Of a stretch of 64,000 nt of DNA, positions 26,472 through 38,162 are shown in pieces. The stretch is taken from positions 112,948,654 to 113,012,653 of the forward strand of contig CM068367.1 in NCBI GenBank assembly GCA_034769895.1, read 5' to 3'. The stretch's first letter is position 1, and the number at the start of each line of letters is the position of its first letter. Origin of the DNA: Magicicada septendecula (lineage: Eukaryota > Arthropoda > Insecta > Hemiptera > Cicadidae). The notes under the pieces are model-generated. The model was not told the DNA's origin, made no database searches, and saw only the letters and a program-made list of their open reading frames with translations. Position numbers and translations under genes: made by a program.

Positions 26472-29014
26472 AACCCTGAATTGTAGAGTTCTCAAGATCT
26501 GTTGGCTTTGGTGAAGATCGGTTAAGGGAACAGGGCAGTTTACCTGCAACATTTTATGTTTTAACAAGGGTAATTTTTTTTTGACGAGCGATAACTGCCG
26601 TACATTAAAACAGAATCAACTACTCTTCTGCATACCTTTCTGAATTATACAGGTCTCAAGGTCTGTTGATTTTCTTGAAGATTGGTTAAGGGAAAGGGGT
26701 AGTTTACCGGCAACATTTTATGTTTTAACAAGGGTAAATTTTGTATGACGAACGATAACTGCCGTAAATTCAAACAGAATCAACTACGTTTTTTCATACC
26801 TTTTTGAACTAAAGAGAACACAAGGTCTGTTGATTTTGTTGAAGGTCGGTTAAGGAAAAGGTGTAGTTTATCAGCAACCTTTTATGTTTTAAAAAGCGTA
26901 ATTTTTTTATGACGAACGATAACTGCCGAAAATTCAAAGAGAATATAATAATTTTTTGCACACTTTCCTGATTTGTTGAGAGCTCAAGGTCTTTTGATTT
27001 TGATTTTGGTGAAGATCGGTTAACGGGAAGGGGTAGTTTACCAGCAACGTTTTTCTATCAAGGGTAATTTTTTCCTATGGCAAACGATAACAGTAGCAAA
27101 TTCAAACAGAATCAACTACTCTTGTGCATACAGCCTTGAATTGTAGAGTTCTCAGGACCTGTTGGTTTTGGTGAAGATCGGTTAAGGGAAAGGGGTAGTT
27201 TACCTGCAACGTTTTATGTTTTAAAAGGGTATTTTCTATGGCAAACGATAAGAGTCGCAAATTCAAAGAAAATCAAATAAGGTTTTGCATACCGCTCTGA
27301 TTTGTAGAGTACTCAAGATCTTTTGTTTTTGGTGAAGATCGGTTAACGGGAAGGGGTAGTTTACCAGCAACGTTTTTCTTATCAAGGGTAATTTTTTCCT
27401 ATGGCAAACGATAACAGTAGCAAATTCAAACAGAATCAAATAATTTTTGCATACAGCCCTGATTTGTAGATTACTCACGACCTATTGTTTTTGGTGAAGT
27501 TCGGTTGAGGGAAAGGGGTAGTTTACCTGCAACATTTTTTTTTTATCAGGGGTAATTTTTTTTCTATGCCAAACGATAACAGCCGCAAATTCAAACAGAA
27601 TCAAATAATGTTTCACATACAGCCCTGAATTATGGAGTTCTCAAGACCTATTGTTTTTGGTGAAGATCGGTTAAGGGAAAGGGGTAGTTTACCTCCAAAG
27701 TTTTATGTTTTAACAAGGGTATTTTTTATGGAAAATTCAAACAGAATCAAATATTGTTTTTCATACGTTCCTCAATTGTAAAAGGCTGAAGGGTTGTTGA
27801 TTTTGGTGAAGATCGGTTAAGGGAAAGGGGTAGTTTACCAGCCACATTTTATGTTTTAACAAGAGTAATTGTTTCTATGACGAACGATAACTGCCGCACA
27901 TTCAAACAGAATCAAATATTTTTGTGCATACCTTCCTCATTTGTAAAAGACAGAAGGCCTGTTGATTTTGGTGAAGATCAGTTAAGGGAAAGGGGTAGTT
28001 TACCGGCAATGTTTTATGTATTAACAAGGGTAATTTTATTTTTATGACGAATGATAACTGCCGCATATTCAAAGAGAATCAAATAATTTGTTGCATACGT
28101 TCCTGAATTGTAAGAACGGAAGGTCTATTGATTTTGGTGAAGATCGGTTAAGGGAAAGGGGTAGTGTACCTGGCACTTTTGTTTTAACAAGATTAATTTT
28201 TTCTATGACGAACGATAACTGCCGCACATTCAAACAGAATCAATTAATGTTTTGCATGCTTCCCCGAATTGTAGAGGACTCAAGACTTATTGATTTTGGT
28301 GAAGATCAGTTAAGAGGAAGGGGTAGTTTACCTGCAACGTTTTATGTGTTAACAAGGTTAATTTTTCTATGACGAACGATAACTGCCGTAAATTAAAACA
28401 TAATAAAATACGTTTTTGCATACATCCCTTTGTTGTAGAGAACGCAAGGCTTGTTGATTTTTGTGAAGATCGGTTAAGGGAAAGGGGTAGTTTACCTGCA
28501 ACGTTTTATGTTTTAAAAGGGTAATTTTATTTTTATGACCTATGATAACTGCCGCATATTCAAAGAGAATCAAAGATTTTTTTGCATACCTTCCTGAACT
28601 TTTAAGTACTCAAGGTCTATTGATTTTTGTGAAGATAGGTTAAGGGAAAGGGGTAGTTCACCTGCAACATTTTATGTTTAAACAAGGGTAATTTTTTCTA
28701 CGACGAACGATAACTGCCGTAAATTCAAAGATAATCAAATAATGGTTTGCATACATTCCTGAATTGTAAACAACTGAAGGTCTATTGATTTTGGTGAAGA
28801 TCGGTTAAGGGAAAGGGGTAGTTTACCTGCAACATTTTATGTTGTAACAAGAGAAATTTTTCCATGACGAACGTCAACTGCCTAAAATTCAATCAGAATC
28901 GAATAATTTTTTGCATACAGCCCTGAAATGAAGAGTAGGTAGTCACGGCCTATTGATTTTGGTGAAGATCATTTAAGAGAAAGGGTTAGTTTACCTGCAA
29001 CGTTTTATGTTTTA
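26472..29014 (+). repeat. about 160-bp satellite, distal part of array
   Basis: The array resumes mid-unit after the insertion and continues for about sixteen units with more diverged members (for example CAGCCACATTTTATG and GTCAACTGCCTAAAATTC variants). Divergence grows toward the end, as expected at an array edge. Confidence 0.93.
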
Positions 29015-29503
29015 ACAAGTGTAAAGTACTTAATTTTGATAAATAAAGTATCCTGAAAAGCAGATCATAATAATCCACTGTAGAAACGTAGATGGAATAT
29101 CTATTAATGAAGAGATGGGGGTAATTTTAATAAATGAAGGGGGTAATTTTGTATAAATGAAATTGATTGTTGATTGGGGAGGTGATAATTTTTATTTATA
29201 TATCATGGGTACTACGTTATCGGCAACAAAAAAGTAGTTTGTTGTTAAAATTCCTTCCCGGGCTGTTTGGCGTGGTCCAATGTTTTCTACAAAACCAAAC
29301 GTTTCGGCAGTACTATGGACTGTCATCATCAGTGAAAATCGAATGCGCTAACGATAGGTGGTATACGATAGTGACCACAGTACTGTGGTTAAGGCTGAAG
29401 AAAGAAGTAGTTTCTATGAAAATATTTCATTTCAAAAATGATTTTAAATATAAATCTTAGAACATGGATGTAATGTATGGTTCTCCATACCGATATTTTG
29501 AGT
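29015..29503 (+). repeat. cassette C+B copy 9, array boundary
   Basis: Last recognisable cassette. On the minus strand 29332-29302 reads CTGATGATGACAGTC ... GCCGAAACGTT, core intact. It ends at TTCTCCATACCGATATTTTG, after which unique sequence begins, so this is the right edge of the satellite domain. Confidence 0.85.
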
Positions 29504-31285
29504 TTGGGAAAGCAGCTGAAGAAATAATTTTGTGATATTACCAAAATATGCGTACAAAATCAGTTACAAAATATGCATACAAAATGAATTATGTGTTAAC
29601 AAACATCAGATTGTTTGCTAAGGTGTAAATTACAAAGTGCTCATTCACCTGTAGATATTAAAAAAAGAACATGCATTTTGCATGCAAATCGGAGCTCTAA
29701 TTATGACTAATAATCCTGATGAGTTGTACTTTATGTGATATTATTAATACCAATATCAGAACTTGTTTAGATTATCTCACATTACGAGTATTCAAGATTT
29801 CACTTTGAATTTCTTACATTTTTGTACTCTATTTAGTTTCAAACTCAAAGTACTGTTTTGTGTGTTTATTATCACAACAGGAAGTCTCCATGTACCATTT
29901 TATTCATGCATTCATGCTTATACACTTTATCATGGAAATAAGATGTGTGTGTTACCGCTGATTTAATTGTACTTTCTATGGCAGATTGTATATGTATTTA
30001 CATAATAGAAGTTTGTGTAAAGAAAATGTCTTGATTACATAAAAGTAAATTTTATTAGTTTCAATGTGTACTGAAAAAATAAAAATAAAAATTCCCTGGT
30101 TGTTTTCAATACTTTTCGTATAAATTGGCTACTTTTTGTTACAGTAATTTGTAATGACATTTTAGTACGACCAAAACAAAGAAGTTCAAAAGGTGAATAA
30201 AATTACTATAATGTATTGTTTTCCTTATCCTTTCCCATTATCAATATACAAGCAGAAACAAAGAGATAGAAAAGAACAATTAACAAGAAAATTGTATGGA
30301 GTTTAAAAAGGTGTAAAATATACACTGAGAGCAACCAAAACTCTAGGTTCTTTTCACTCAGACATCTTTTTACTTCCGTCAGCTTTGATGGCCATCCATT
30401 AAAACTTTTAAACGCAGATGAAGTTTGAAATGGGGTAGAAAAATAAAAGTGGGAAAAGGAGAGTAATGACAGTGAGTGGAAGTAAACCTGATATTTACTT
30501 TGCACAATGTTTAGTTCCCACGGTTTTTATCACCCCCAGAAACCCAAAGGCAAACGTTTACGCAAACACTCATGGACACACTCGTCTACCACAGTAGTTT
30601 GTTTCCCTTAATGAGTACTCGTTAAGACGTACAAATTAATTTTAATTTTTTGTTATAGCTGTGACTCCTCATAAATCTGATGTATTATGAGATACACCAA
30701 GAGGTATTATTTTTGCGAGTCAATGTCAATCAGACTTTGTATATACAGGAAAATTAAGAATATGAAGCACTGTACAGTTTCATCTGACTAATAATACAAA
30801 ACATATATACAATAGAGACAATTTTTTTCGTTTTGTAGAATGCAAATACACATATTTTCTTTTTTACCATTGTAAGATGGTCTAAACTGCCTTTCTATTA
30901 AAGAAATATGTAAATATACATACAGTGATAAAAAACTATAAAAAGGTTGTTAGAAAAATTCAAATTAATTTTGGCACCCCCTCCCCACGTTGGTGGTTGC
31001 CTGGGCTTTAAGCCACCACTCACTGTTTGAGACCTAAAGTCAGCAAACTATTACAACTGAAATATTTCATCTCCAAGAATAAGAGTTCATCCTTTCAAGG
31101 TTCTACTTCATTTCATCCTTAATGGCGTTTATGGGTTGAAACTGAATTAGAGAAAAATTTATGCTTAACAACAGAACAATTGAATAGGTTAACAAATTTA
31201 ATTATTATTTGGGATGTGAGACCATTTGTAGTAGTGATGTAAATAAGTTGCAAAGGTTTCAGTGCTTATTCACCGCAACAAGAAG
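29504..31285. other. AT-rich intergenic sequence
   Basis: No coding frame with recognisable domains; open frames here are short and hydrophobic because of T-rich composition. ATGCGTACAAAATCAG / ATGCATACAAAATGAA near 29545-29590 is a small local duplication. I see nothing else. Confidence 0.6.
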
Positions 31286-31864
31286 TCATTTCTTATTCAC
31301 TGCCAGTAGCGTGAATACGAGTATACACAGCGCCTGTATCTTCTCCATCAACGCGTCAATGTCAATGTTGTTCTGAAATTCCTTCTGACAGTTCACAATT
31401 TCCTCGCTTCGCGCGTCGTAAATCTGAAGAAACTTGTCGCGATCCAAAATGTCTCGTACCTCGTTTCGAAATGGAAGATATAGCGTCACCATCTCCCTCT
31501 TGAAGTTGTTGAGATCGCCTATGTCGTAGTTTCGAAATCGTATGGCCCTAAAAACGTCGCGTCTTCTATATTCGGCTACAATATCGTCGCAGGTGTCCTC
31601 CTCTCCATCTTCTTCGTCATCTTCGATATCCTTGTTACCGGGTCGCCTCTTCAAGTTACTCGGCGCATACCATGCGGCAAATTGGGCCAAGTTGATTCCC
31701 TCGAGATTTCCAGGCCTCTCCTCGTAGCGTTGAATGGCACTCTTGGTCCAAATGTCCACGCTGTCTGTAGCGATGCCTTGTCTATCCATAACGGACTTGC
31801 GCTTCCTCGACTTGTAGCGCTCTATCGGCCAAACTGTAGGTATCATAGTCACGTACCTTGAGGC
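31286..31864 (-). pseudogene. Helitron RepHel remnant: post-Rep linker
   Basis: Continues the Rep reading frame after a single in-frame TAA (31867-31865). The residues around the stop read LLRQPMS*ASRYVTMIPT, where Helitron Reps usually have PMSK-ASR, so the stop has replaced the lysine codon. Downstream residues (YKSRKRKSVM, SVDIWTKSAIQRYEERP, YLPFRNEVRDIL) match the region between Rep and helicase in Helitron proteins, with an acidic EDDEEDGEED stretch. The frame ends at 31286 before any Walker A motif, so the helicase is lost. Confidence 0.8.
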
Positions 31865-33498
31865 TTAACTCATCGGCTGCCTCAGCAGATACCACGCCGC
31901 CTCTTGTGCTCTCATCTCTACGCTGTTCAGTACACGCAATCTGAGTTTCGTAAGCAATTGTTGTCTGTCACAGTCTTGGAATTCCTCGTGGAGTTTGATG
32001 AGCTCGCGGTGCAGCTGACTCATGCCCCTGTTTGATTTATTGACATACTTTACAACATAGGAGGCACAAGAATACTCATCCAGAATCAACTGAAGATCAC
32101 TGTTAGAATTTAAAACGGAGGCCACCCATGGGTTGAATGTATTGATGTAGATCTGATGTAAGTCTCGCTTAAAGTACACAGTCGGCCTCTTAATCGTGGA
32201 GCGCACCATGTCCAGATATCGCGGATAGTCGAGCTTGTCGATAAGAAAGGCCCGCATTCGCTGTAATCCCTAGTCTCCAGTCGTTCTCGCACCTTGGTCG
32301 CCTTGCGCTGAAGGACCGCTCGCCTAGCGTCATCCTTACACAGGGGTAACAACACTCGAGACTCTGCCATTGGCCAGTAAGGGATGTTGAATCTACAAGT
32401 CTTCTCACCTCGATTGGTACAAGTGAACGTGTGCTTATGCGTCTGATTACCGATGTAACTCTCATCTCGCAGTGTCGCCTTATCGACTGAGCACAGTGTA
32501 TCGAGCATCCGAATCGTCTCCGGCATATCCTCGCTGCCTCGCTTTCGCGGATCTCCGTTAAGCCAGAGGAGGATGTGCGCATGTGGGCTGCCCCTGTGTT
32601 GAAATTCTATGCGCAAGAAGTAGTCGACAACACGATAGTGCCCAGACGGATTCCTCGTGCCTATCTTGGACTGCAACAGAGACATGACAGTATCTACTAG
32701 CTTCTTAAAGTAGATACAGCAGATGACTGGATCCTCGTTGACCAAATGCGCACGCTGATACGCGTGCAGTCGTTCCATTATATCGCCCTCGCCGAGCGGA
32801 CCAAGCGACGCGTACTCCTGCGACCACTTATTCAATATGGAGAGCAAATGTGGCCAGCACGTCTCGTTTGCACTCATCGTGAGAAAGGCAGTGGGCTTAC
32901 CGAGCTGTCGAATCATGGCGAACAAGTCTTTCTTCCTATTGGAGCAATACTGCACTGAGTTTGGAATACTCTTCAGAAATGCCAAGTTTGTATCGATCAT
33001 TCCATCTACAAACTCTTTATCCTCACTCATCTCACGAGTCACCCTCTCTGTCTGTCTGACGCACCTGAAAGCATTGAAGATGCCGTCCCTCACTCGTATG
33101 CGCAATATTTTCATCGCCATGTAGAGAATGTGACTGGAAGTGACGACACTGCGATCGCTTCGCCGTATCTCAGAGGTACACATCATAAACGGAGTGACTG
33201 TGATACTCGGCTTGAATTGTCTCGCGACACCATAGTATATGACCGGAAACGAGAGCTCCTTGGCGTGTAGATTGTAAATTATATTCAGCGGGTGTGAATG
33301 TTGACCGGGAGCAATATTGAGACTGGTCCTCATTCCACAGCATAGTGATAGTGTGTTGTCTCGCCTGTACAATCTCTGAGGGTGACACTCCATCCACATT
33401 CATAAATTCCATGTTGTCAGCATCACTCGCCCCTTCACGTCCTCTGTCATCACCTGCGGACACATTCGCAGTGAGGTTGCTGAGATCAACTTCGATTT
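31865..33498 (-). pseudogene. Helitron Rep endonuclease domain (HUH, Y2), frameshifted
   Basis: Rolling-circle replication initiator of a Helitron, which nicks and joins single-stranded transposon ends. Visible landmarks in order: VDGVSPSEIVQARQHT, SLNIAPGQHSHPLNIIY, KELSFPVIYYG, PTAFLTMSANETCWPHL, then the metal-binding HUH motif HRGSPHAHILLWL (His codons at 32583-32581 and 32577-32575) and the two catalytic tyrosines in SYVVKYVNK (about 32059-32045). It is broken by frameshifts near 33490 and 33315 and by a one-base shift near 32260, so no functional protein can be made. Catalytic residues themselves are unmutated, suggesting fairly recent decay. Neighbouring remnants at 33499-34173 and 31286-31864 are its N-terminal and linker parts. 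Confidence 0.9.
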
Positions 33499-34173
33499 TT
33501 AGTAGCGATAGAGCGGCTGCGCCGTCAAGTACCCTAGCCAGCGCTTAAGCACTGCCTTCTTTACATAGCCACTGAGGTAGCTAGACTTGTTCACGATATT
33601 CTTCTTCAAATTCACATTTATGGCGTAATCGTCGTCGAGAGAGCGCGGTAACTTTGATACCATGGCATCGACACTCACTGGGATATTGATCACTTGGCCG
33701 ACGATACCGTAACTCGATCCTCGCAGCCTGCGTATCTGCATGTAAGGGAGTCGCGGTGAAATCAAGCGCTCAGTCAAGGGATCGAGTTTAGGCAGAGGTG
33801 GGTCTGGGATCGGCGGATATACGAAACCGTTACTCCGACTCAACGCTGGAATCCGCCCCTTAGAACACTGCGCCTTACAGTTGTTACAGAGCTTGAAACC
33901 ACTCACGTCCTATGTAGGGAACTCTTCTCGCAGTACGCCAGTGATACTCCTTTTGGTAGGCTTCAAATCATTTTTGAACCACAGGCGGTCGCAAATGTCA
34001 CATTTATGGCCAAAGTCGTTATCTAAGAATGTTTTTTTAAAGTAGTTGTCGGCCCCGGTACAAATCCAATTTTGGGCCCCCGTCGCCATATTGGGTATGC
34101 CAAGTGGGTCCGATGGGTCTGGGTCGACCTCCATTGCACTCTCCATCTCATCAGCAACGAAATCCACATCCAT
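33499..34173 (-). pseudogene. Helitron N-terminal region (DUF6570-like)
   Basis: Two stretches in the same frame separated by one in-frame TAG at 33912-33910. The upstream part has a Cys-rich element CDICDRLWFKNDL; the downstream part reads CNNCKAQCSKGRIPALSRSN, then DPLTERLISPRLPYMQIRRL and GQVINIPVSVDAMVSKLPR. This order (Cys motif, PLTxxExxLISPRxPFMQI, GxxGxVINxPxDV) is the usual N-terminal part of Helitron polyproteins upstream of Rep. I infer it was translated as one protein with Rep. The acidic N-terminus (MDVDFVADEMESAMEVDPD) at 34173 is the likeliest start visible. Confidence 0.85.
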
Positions 34174-34733
34174 ATTTGACCCAGGCTCGTCAGATGCCGC
34201 TTGAGTTGTCAGAGCGCACTTACGTTGCCTATATTCGCAGCAGTACTGCGCGTTGGTTTTGGGTCCGGGCCCGGCGTTTTCGGTGTAATTCTCTTTGGAA
34301 TTTTATGCTCTACGCATTCGTGCCCGATTTTTGTAATTCTGGTTGTACTTTACCCTCAAATATCGCGACATTCTAAGAAAATCGGGAAATTTTCAAATTT
34401 TTTCAAATTCACAGCCTCGTATCTTTTTGAGATACACACTTGGAGCCCAGGATGAGTTGTAACATATACACTCCTCTTCAAAACAACATTTAGTTCACTC
34501 GGATCGGATAATTAGTCTCTGAGATATGATCCCGTTTATGGACACGTGTCGAATCCGGAAAGTCGAAAATCCACGAATGTCGGAGCGATACTGGCAGATG
34601 GCGGCGCTATGTCTACTTTTAGCCGAGTTATTGAAGTTTAAAATTACTTCGACAGAAACTGTCGCTCATTTGGGCGCGATTGCCTTCCCACACCCGGCAT
34701 CGATTTTAAAGACGTTTTCTCGTCAAAATTCTA
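34174..34733 (-). other. Helitron 5' leader
   Basis: Between the microsatellite and the first coding remnant on the minus strand. No domain readable. Contains an A/T-rich part (34380-34420) and a moderately GC-rich segment near 34540-34700. Probably promoter/leader of the element, by position only. Confidence 0.45.
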
Positions 34734-34894
34734 CAGACAGATAGACAGACAGACAGACAGACACACACAGAGACACTTTTCGAAAAATGACTTTTCTTCA
34801 TGTTTTGAGGGTAGTACAATCAGAATCAGCCCTTATCTCGAACACGATTTTTTCGCCATGACCATACTTCCATTTCCTTATGGAACATGGAAGT
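34734..34894 (-). mobile_element. Helitron 5' terminus: hairpin plus (GTCT)n
   Basis: On the minus strand: ACTTCCATGTTCC / GGAAATGGAAGT hairpin, spacer containing ATCGTGTTCGAGAT and CATTTTTCGAAAAGTGTC, then GTCT/GTGT repeats. Nearly the same sequence as the modules at 484-683, 5110-5255, 11182-11339 and 20468-20612. Confidence 0.8.
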
Positions 34895-35186
34895 AAAAAT
34901 TAATGATCTGAGTCAATAGGGATATATTTATAATTAATAAAGAAACTGTCTGAGGACTCAAAATGAAAGACCGCTCTTGGCCTTGATTAAGCCTTTGTCT
35001 CGTTAGACATGGTTAGAAGCAGAAATGTGATGACCGGTGAGTAACGGTGATGAGAATTAATTTCTTGGATTTCGTTGTCCATGACGTGTCCGTTAATTTA
35101 ACTAAATATAACTAAATCACTGCCGACTCGGAACACAAATTTTTTATAGGTAAAAACGTAAAAGTTTTACCTTATAGCCTGAACCA
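34895..35186. other. short spacer with hairpin
   Basis: AT-rich. AGGTAAAA / TTTTACCT forms a hairpin at about 35148-35172, next to the hammerhead-like core of the Penelope-like remnant. Nothing coding seen. Confidence 0.5.
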
Positions 35187-35213
35187 GTTTTCGCTTTTAA
35201 AAAGCTTCTTCAG
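35187..35213 (-). ncRNA. hammerhead-ribozyme-like core
   Basis: The minus strand reads CTGAAGA, a GCTTTT/AAAAGC stem, then GAAAA. It satisfies the invariant hammerhead core CUGANGA...GAAA. It lies about 50 bases after the endonuclease remnant of a Penelope-like element; PLEs are known to carry minimal hammerheads in their terminal repeats. The complete three-stem fold was not demonstrated. Confidence 0.5.
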
Positions 35214-35261
35214 AGGCTGCCACTGCCACGTCGTCTTGTTCTTGGCGACGGTATCGACTTT

Positions 35262-35530
35262 TGAAGGATCGATGTTGTGTGTGTGTGGGGTGCGTGTTAT
35301 GTGTTTTCGTGGGTTTGTATATTTCCAGTTGTTCAAGAGTGTCTAGTTTTCAGCCTTTTGTGTGTACGTGTAGAATATCCATATTATTGTCGATGTTTCT
35401 GTATGTGTGGTTTGCTTCAATGAGGTGGTTTGCAAAGATGGATTCGGTAGTGGAGATGGAGTGGGGCCTTTGTGTGTTCAATGTATCTTTGTTTGAAGCT
35501 ACGTCCTGTCTGGCCTATGTAGAATTAATT
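35262..35530 (-). pseudogene. Penelope-like element GIY-YIG endonuclease remnant
   Basis: The minus strand from 35521 reads YIGQTGRSFKQRYIEHTK, which is the YIG half of a GIY-YIG nuclease with the conserved Arg (TGRSFKQR) and Glu-His (IEH). Further pieces in shifted frames, HLIEANHTYRNIDNNMDILH and LEQLEIYKPTKTHNTH, match the usual PLE C-terminus that ends the polyprotein. The GIY half and the reverse transcriptase are missing or unreadable, and at least two frameshifts are present. The 3' side holds the hammerhead-like core. A truncated 3' end of a PLE is the natural reading. Confidence 0.7.
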
Positions 35531-36735
35531 CCTTGCACAGCAGTTGGCCACATATTGAAAATATATTAAAATTTATGTATTGTTGTAATTCTTAATAACA
35601 ATACTTTGTCCGTTTCTAGGCAATTGATTAAAATTTAAGCAATTTATTTAGTTTAATACAAACTGGCAACTACGATGGACGTATCCTGTCGATGTCTCTG
35701 CAGATAAATTCATCTCGTGGCCTGTTTACCCACTGTGAAATACTCTAGATACGTGGGAGTTTTACTATTTTGAGTGTCATGATTAGGACACGGGCATCAC
35801 AATCACACACACCCGTTTGGCGGACACGTCCTGCGTTGCAGTCTGCGTGTTGGGGTTCAGTGCAAGCGTGCGCCTTGCATTGACTCCAAACACGCACTCT
35901 GGTACGCGCACGCATGTGACGCGCTCGCGGTGCACACATGCTTTGTTGTTTTAATCGTGGCAATCATAGTAGCAAAGTTTTCCAATCCGGAGTATGTTCA
36001 CACTGGGCAAATACAGCCGGGGACGAATTTACTGCAGATACATAGAACATCAAAACATGTTAATTTTAGCAATTAACATTGTAATAATACAAATAAATAG
36101 AGATTGATGTATTATGTTGATCAGAAAAATTTTGTTGTGTCTATTAGTTTAATATAAAAAAATTTTTATTAATGTTTTATAGGGAATCTTTTTTTCTATT
36201 TGATTAATTAATTAATTAAATAATTAATTAATTGTAAATTTTTAATTACTTTCAATTGAGTAATTTAGTTATTGTGTTTTTAAAATATTTATTCACTAGA
36301 GACAATCTTGTTATGTGGTCGGATAAAATATTCTCTTTTCTAACTTAGCTCCTCTTCTTCTTCTTGATATATTTCTCTAATAATTCTAAATTATGTTTAG
36401 AAGAAAGAAAAAGCTAATATTTATCATACAAATAATTATGAACACAAAATAATTGAGTAATTCTGATATTTATTTCTTAAAATTTGAATTTGTGCGCCAA
36501 TCTTACGCGCATCGCCTATGGCATTGGTTGAGATTCGCTCAGGTCGATTGTGAAAAAAATGACAAAATATAATGTTACAAAATTAATTATTTCGAGTTCT
36601 TTTAACTGTCGAATTGGTCAGAGAGGGCAAGGAATAAGATACAATACTTACAATTATCTTAAAATAAATTATTATTCGCTAAAAAATAACAGGATTCTGA
36701 AAATTGTCAATTATTAAGTAAAGATTCGAACCAAT
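35531..36735. other. AT-rich intergenic sequence
   Basis: No recognisable coding sequence. A locally CG-rich stretch with CACACACCC and ACGCGCACGC words lies at 35800-35940, and a (TTAA)n-type run at 36203-36234. Otherwise nothing seen. Confidence 0.55.
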
Positions 36736-36739
36736 TCGT

Positions 36740-36810
36740 AGAATGACGTCACTGGCTCGTGGAGGCTGTGCCTATGCTGGTCGCTCTGCAAATGAAAATG
36801 GCCGCCGTCA
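36740..36810. promoter_or_regulatory. CRE plus YY1/Pho-like motif cluster
   Basis: TGACGTCA (36744-36751), the palindromic cAMP-response-type bZIP site, with GAAAATGGCCGCC (36794-36806), close to the YY1/Pho consensus, in a locally GC-rich patch. A T-rich tract follows downstream. No TATA box; no coding exon recognised. Confidence 0.4.
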
Positions 36811-37029
36811 CCTCGGATTCTGCCACACACGCAGACGGCTATGTTTGATCTGCTCCCTCAAATATAAATGTGTATTCCTTCCTCTGCGATGTTGTAGTAC
36901 CTCCGGAAAATTGTGTGAAGTGTTCTTCCCTCCTCGGCGATGTTGTTCTGTGATATTTTGTTGGTGCAGTGTTCTATGTTCAAAACTGTTGAGTTCGTGT
37001 CCAGATAATATTTGTTGAATTTTGCTCAA

Positions 37030-38160
37030 AATGGCAGTTGATGTCTCGTGCTAGTAGTGGATATTACTATTGCTGTTGTCCTGGTTCCGTTTGGTGTTAG
37101 TTATGATGTAGTGGTGTTATTTTCCATGTTGTAACCTCTGTAACATTTTTCGAGGTTGTACGTCAAAGTTTTTTACACTATTTATATTTTTTAGATCTTC
37201 CGTCCGTAAATTCTGATCTGTACACTTTCACGAGTAACAATAGACTGATGACTTAAAGTCGTCGTTTTTATGGTAATTTATAAAATGTCTTTTTCCTCTT
37301 CCCATTGTTTTTTACAAATTTACATGTCTTGGATTTGATTTAAACTCATAAAAATACATGACAAGTTTTCCTATTTATTGCTGTAACTTAATTATTTATT
37401 AATTTTATGAAAATCTAACTATTCAGCAATATTCTTAAGCTAATTTTACGTAATTTGATATATAACTGGGTCTGTTTTATGTTCAGATAAGCCTAAAATT
37501 TACAATTTTTGATATTTATTATAGGCCTTGTATTTTTTACAATTTTAGTATTTAAATGGTTTACATGTGATTTTATGTTAAATATTCCTTTAAATAATTT
37601 TACTCACTCCATGATTATTGCTTGTTGTTAATAATTTGTTGTTATAATACTCCAATATTGAATAATTTACTTTTTATCTGAGTCGAGTACCCCTTAGGCC
37701 TAGTATTACATATTTCCAAATAAAGTTAATTTTATTCTTTTGTCATTACTTTTGCTAATATTTGTTTCTGTACTGATTACATTTTCATATCTTTGTTTTG
37801 CATGGACTAGTTTCTATTCATTATATACAGTTTGATTGGATTTATTTATTTGGGTTTGACTCTATGATAGTTGATTTTGGTTTAATTGCTGTTTTGTTTT
37901 TCTATTGTGGTTTGTTAGTTATTTTGCCCTATTACGATTTATATGGTTTACTGTTTAATAATAATACAATATTCATATTAACTACTTGCCTTCTCTGCCT
38001 TAACAAACTTGGAAATTATTGAACATTATTTCAAATACAACAGAATATCTTATATTTACTAATGTTTTTATATCACTTAAACATAACAAAATATCTTATG
38101 CCTATTATTTTTTTATATATCATAGAATTATAATGGAAACACGTTATTATTAGCAATATT
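37030..38160. other. T-rich tract, part 1
   Basis: Plus strand strongly T over A. Open frames here give hydrophobic low-complexity peptides and are compositional. Could be intronic sequence of a plus-strand transcript starting near 36.8 kb; this is inference. Confidence 0.4.
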
Positions 38161-38162
38161 TT

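Larger units (their letters stand above)
31286..34894 (-). mobile_element. degenerate, 3'-truncated Helitron/Helentron-type transposon
   Basis: Minus-strand element. The 5' terminus is the hairpin at about 34865-34894 and the (GTCT)n tract at 34734-34772; a leader of about 550 bases follows, then the RepHel coding remnant (34173 to 31286). The helicase half and 3' terminus are absent: coding similarity stops near 31286 and ordinary AT-rich DNA follows. The outer edge TTT|ACTTCCAT is the same as in the satellite modules despite different flanks, which supports calling it the true terminus. Confidence 0.8.

Noticed and set aside
32746..33548. Plus-strand open frames over the Helitron
   Set aside because: Shadows of the minus-strand Rep coding sequence; only the minus strand shows Helitron motifs.
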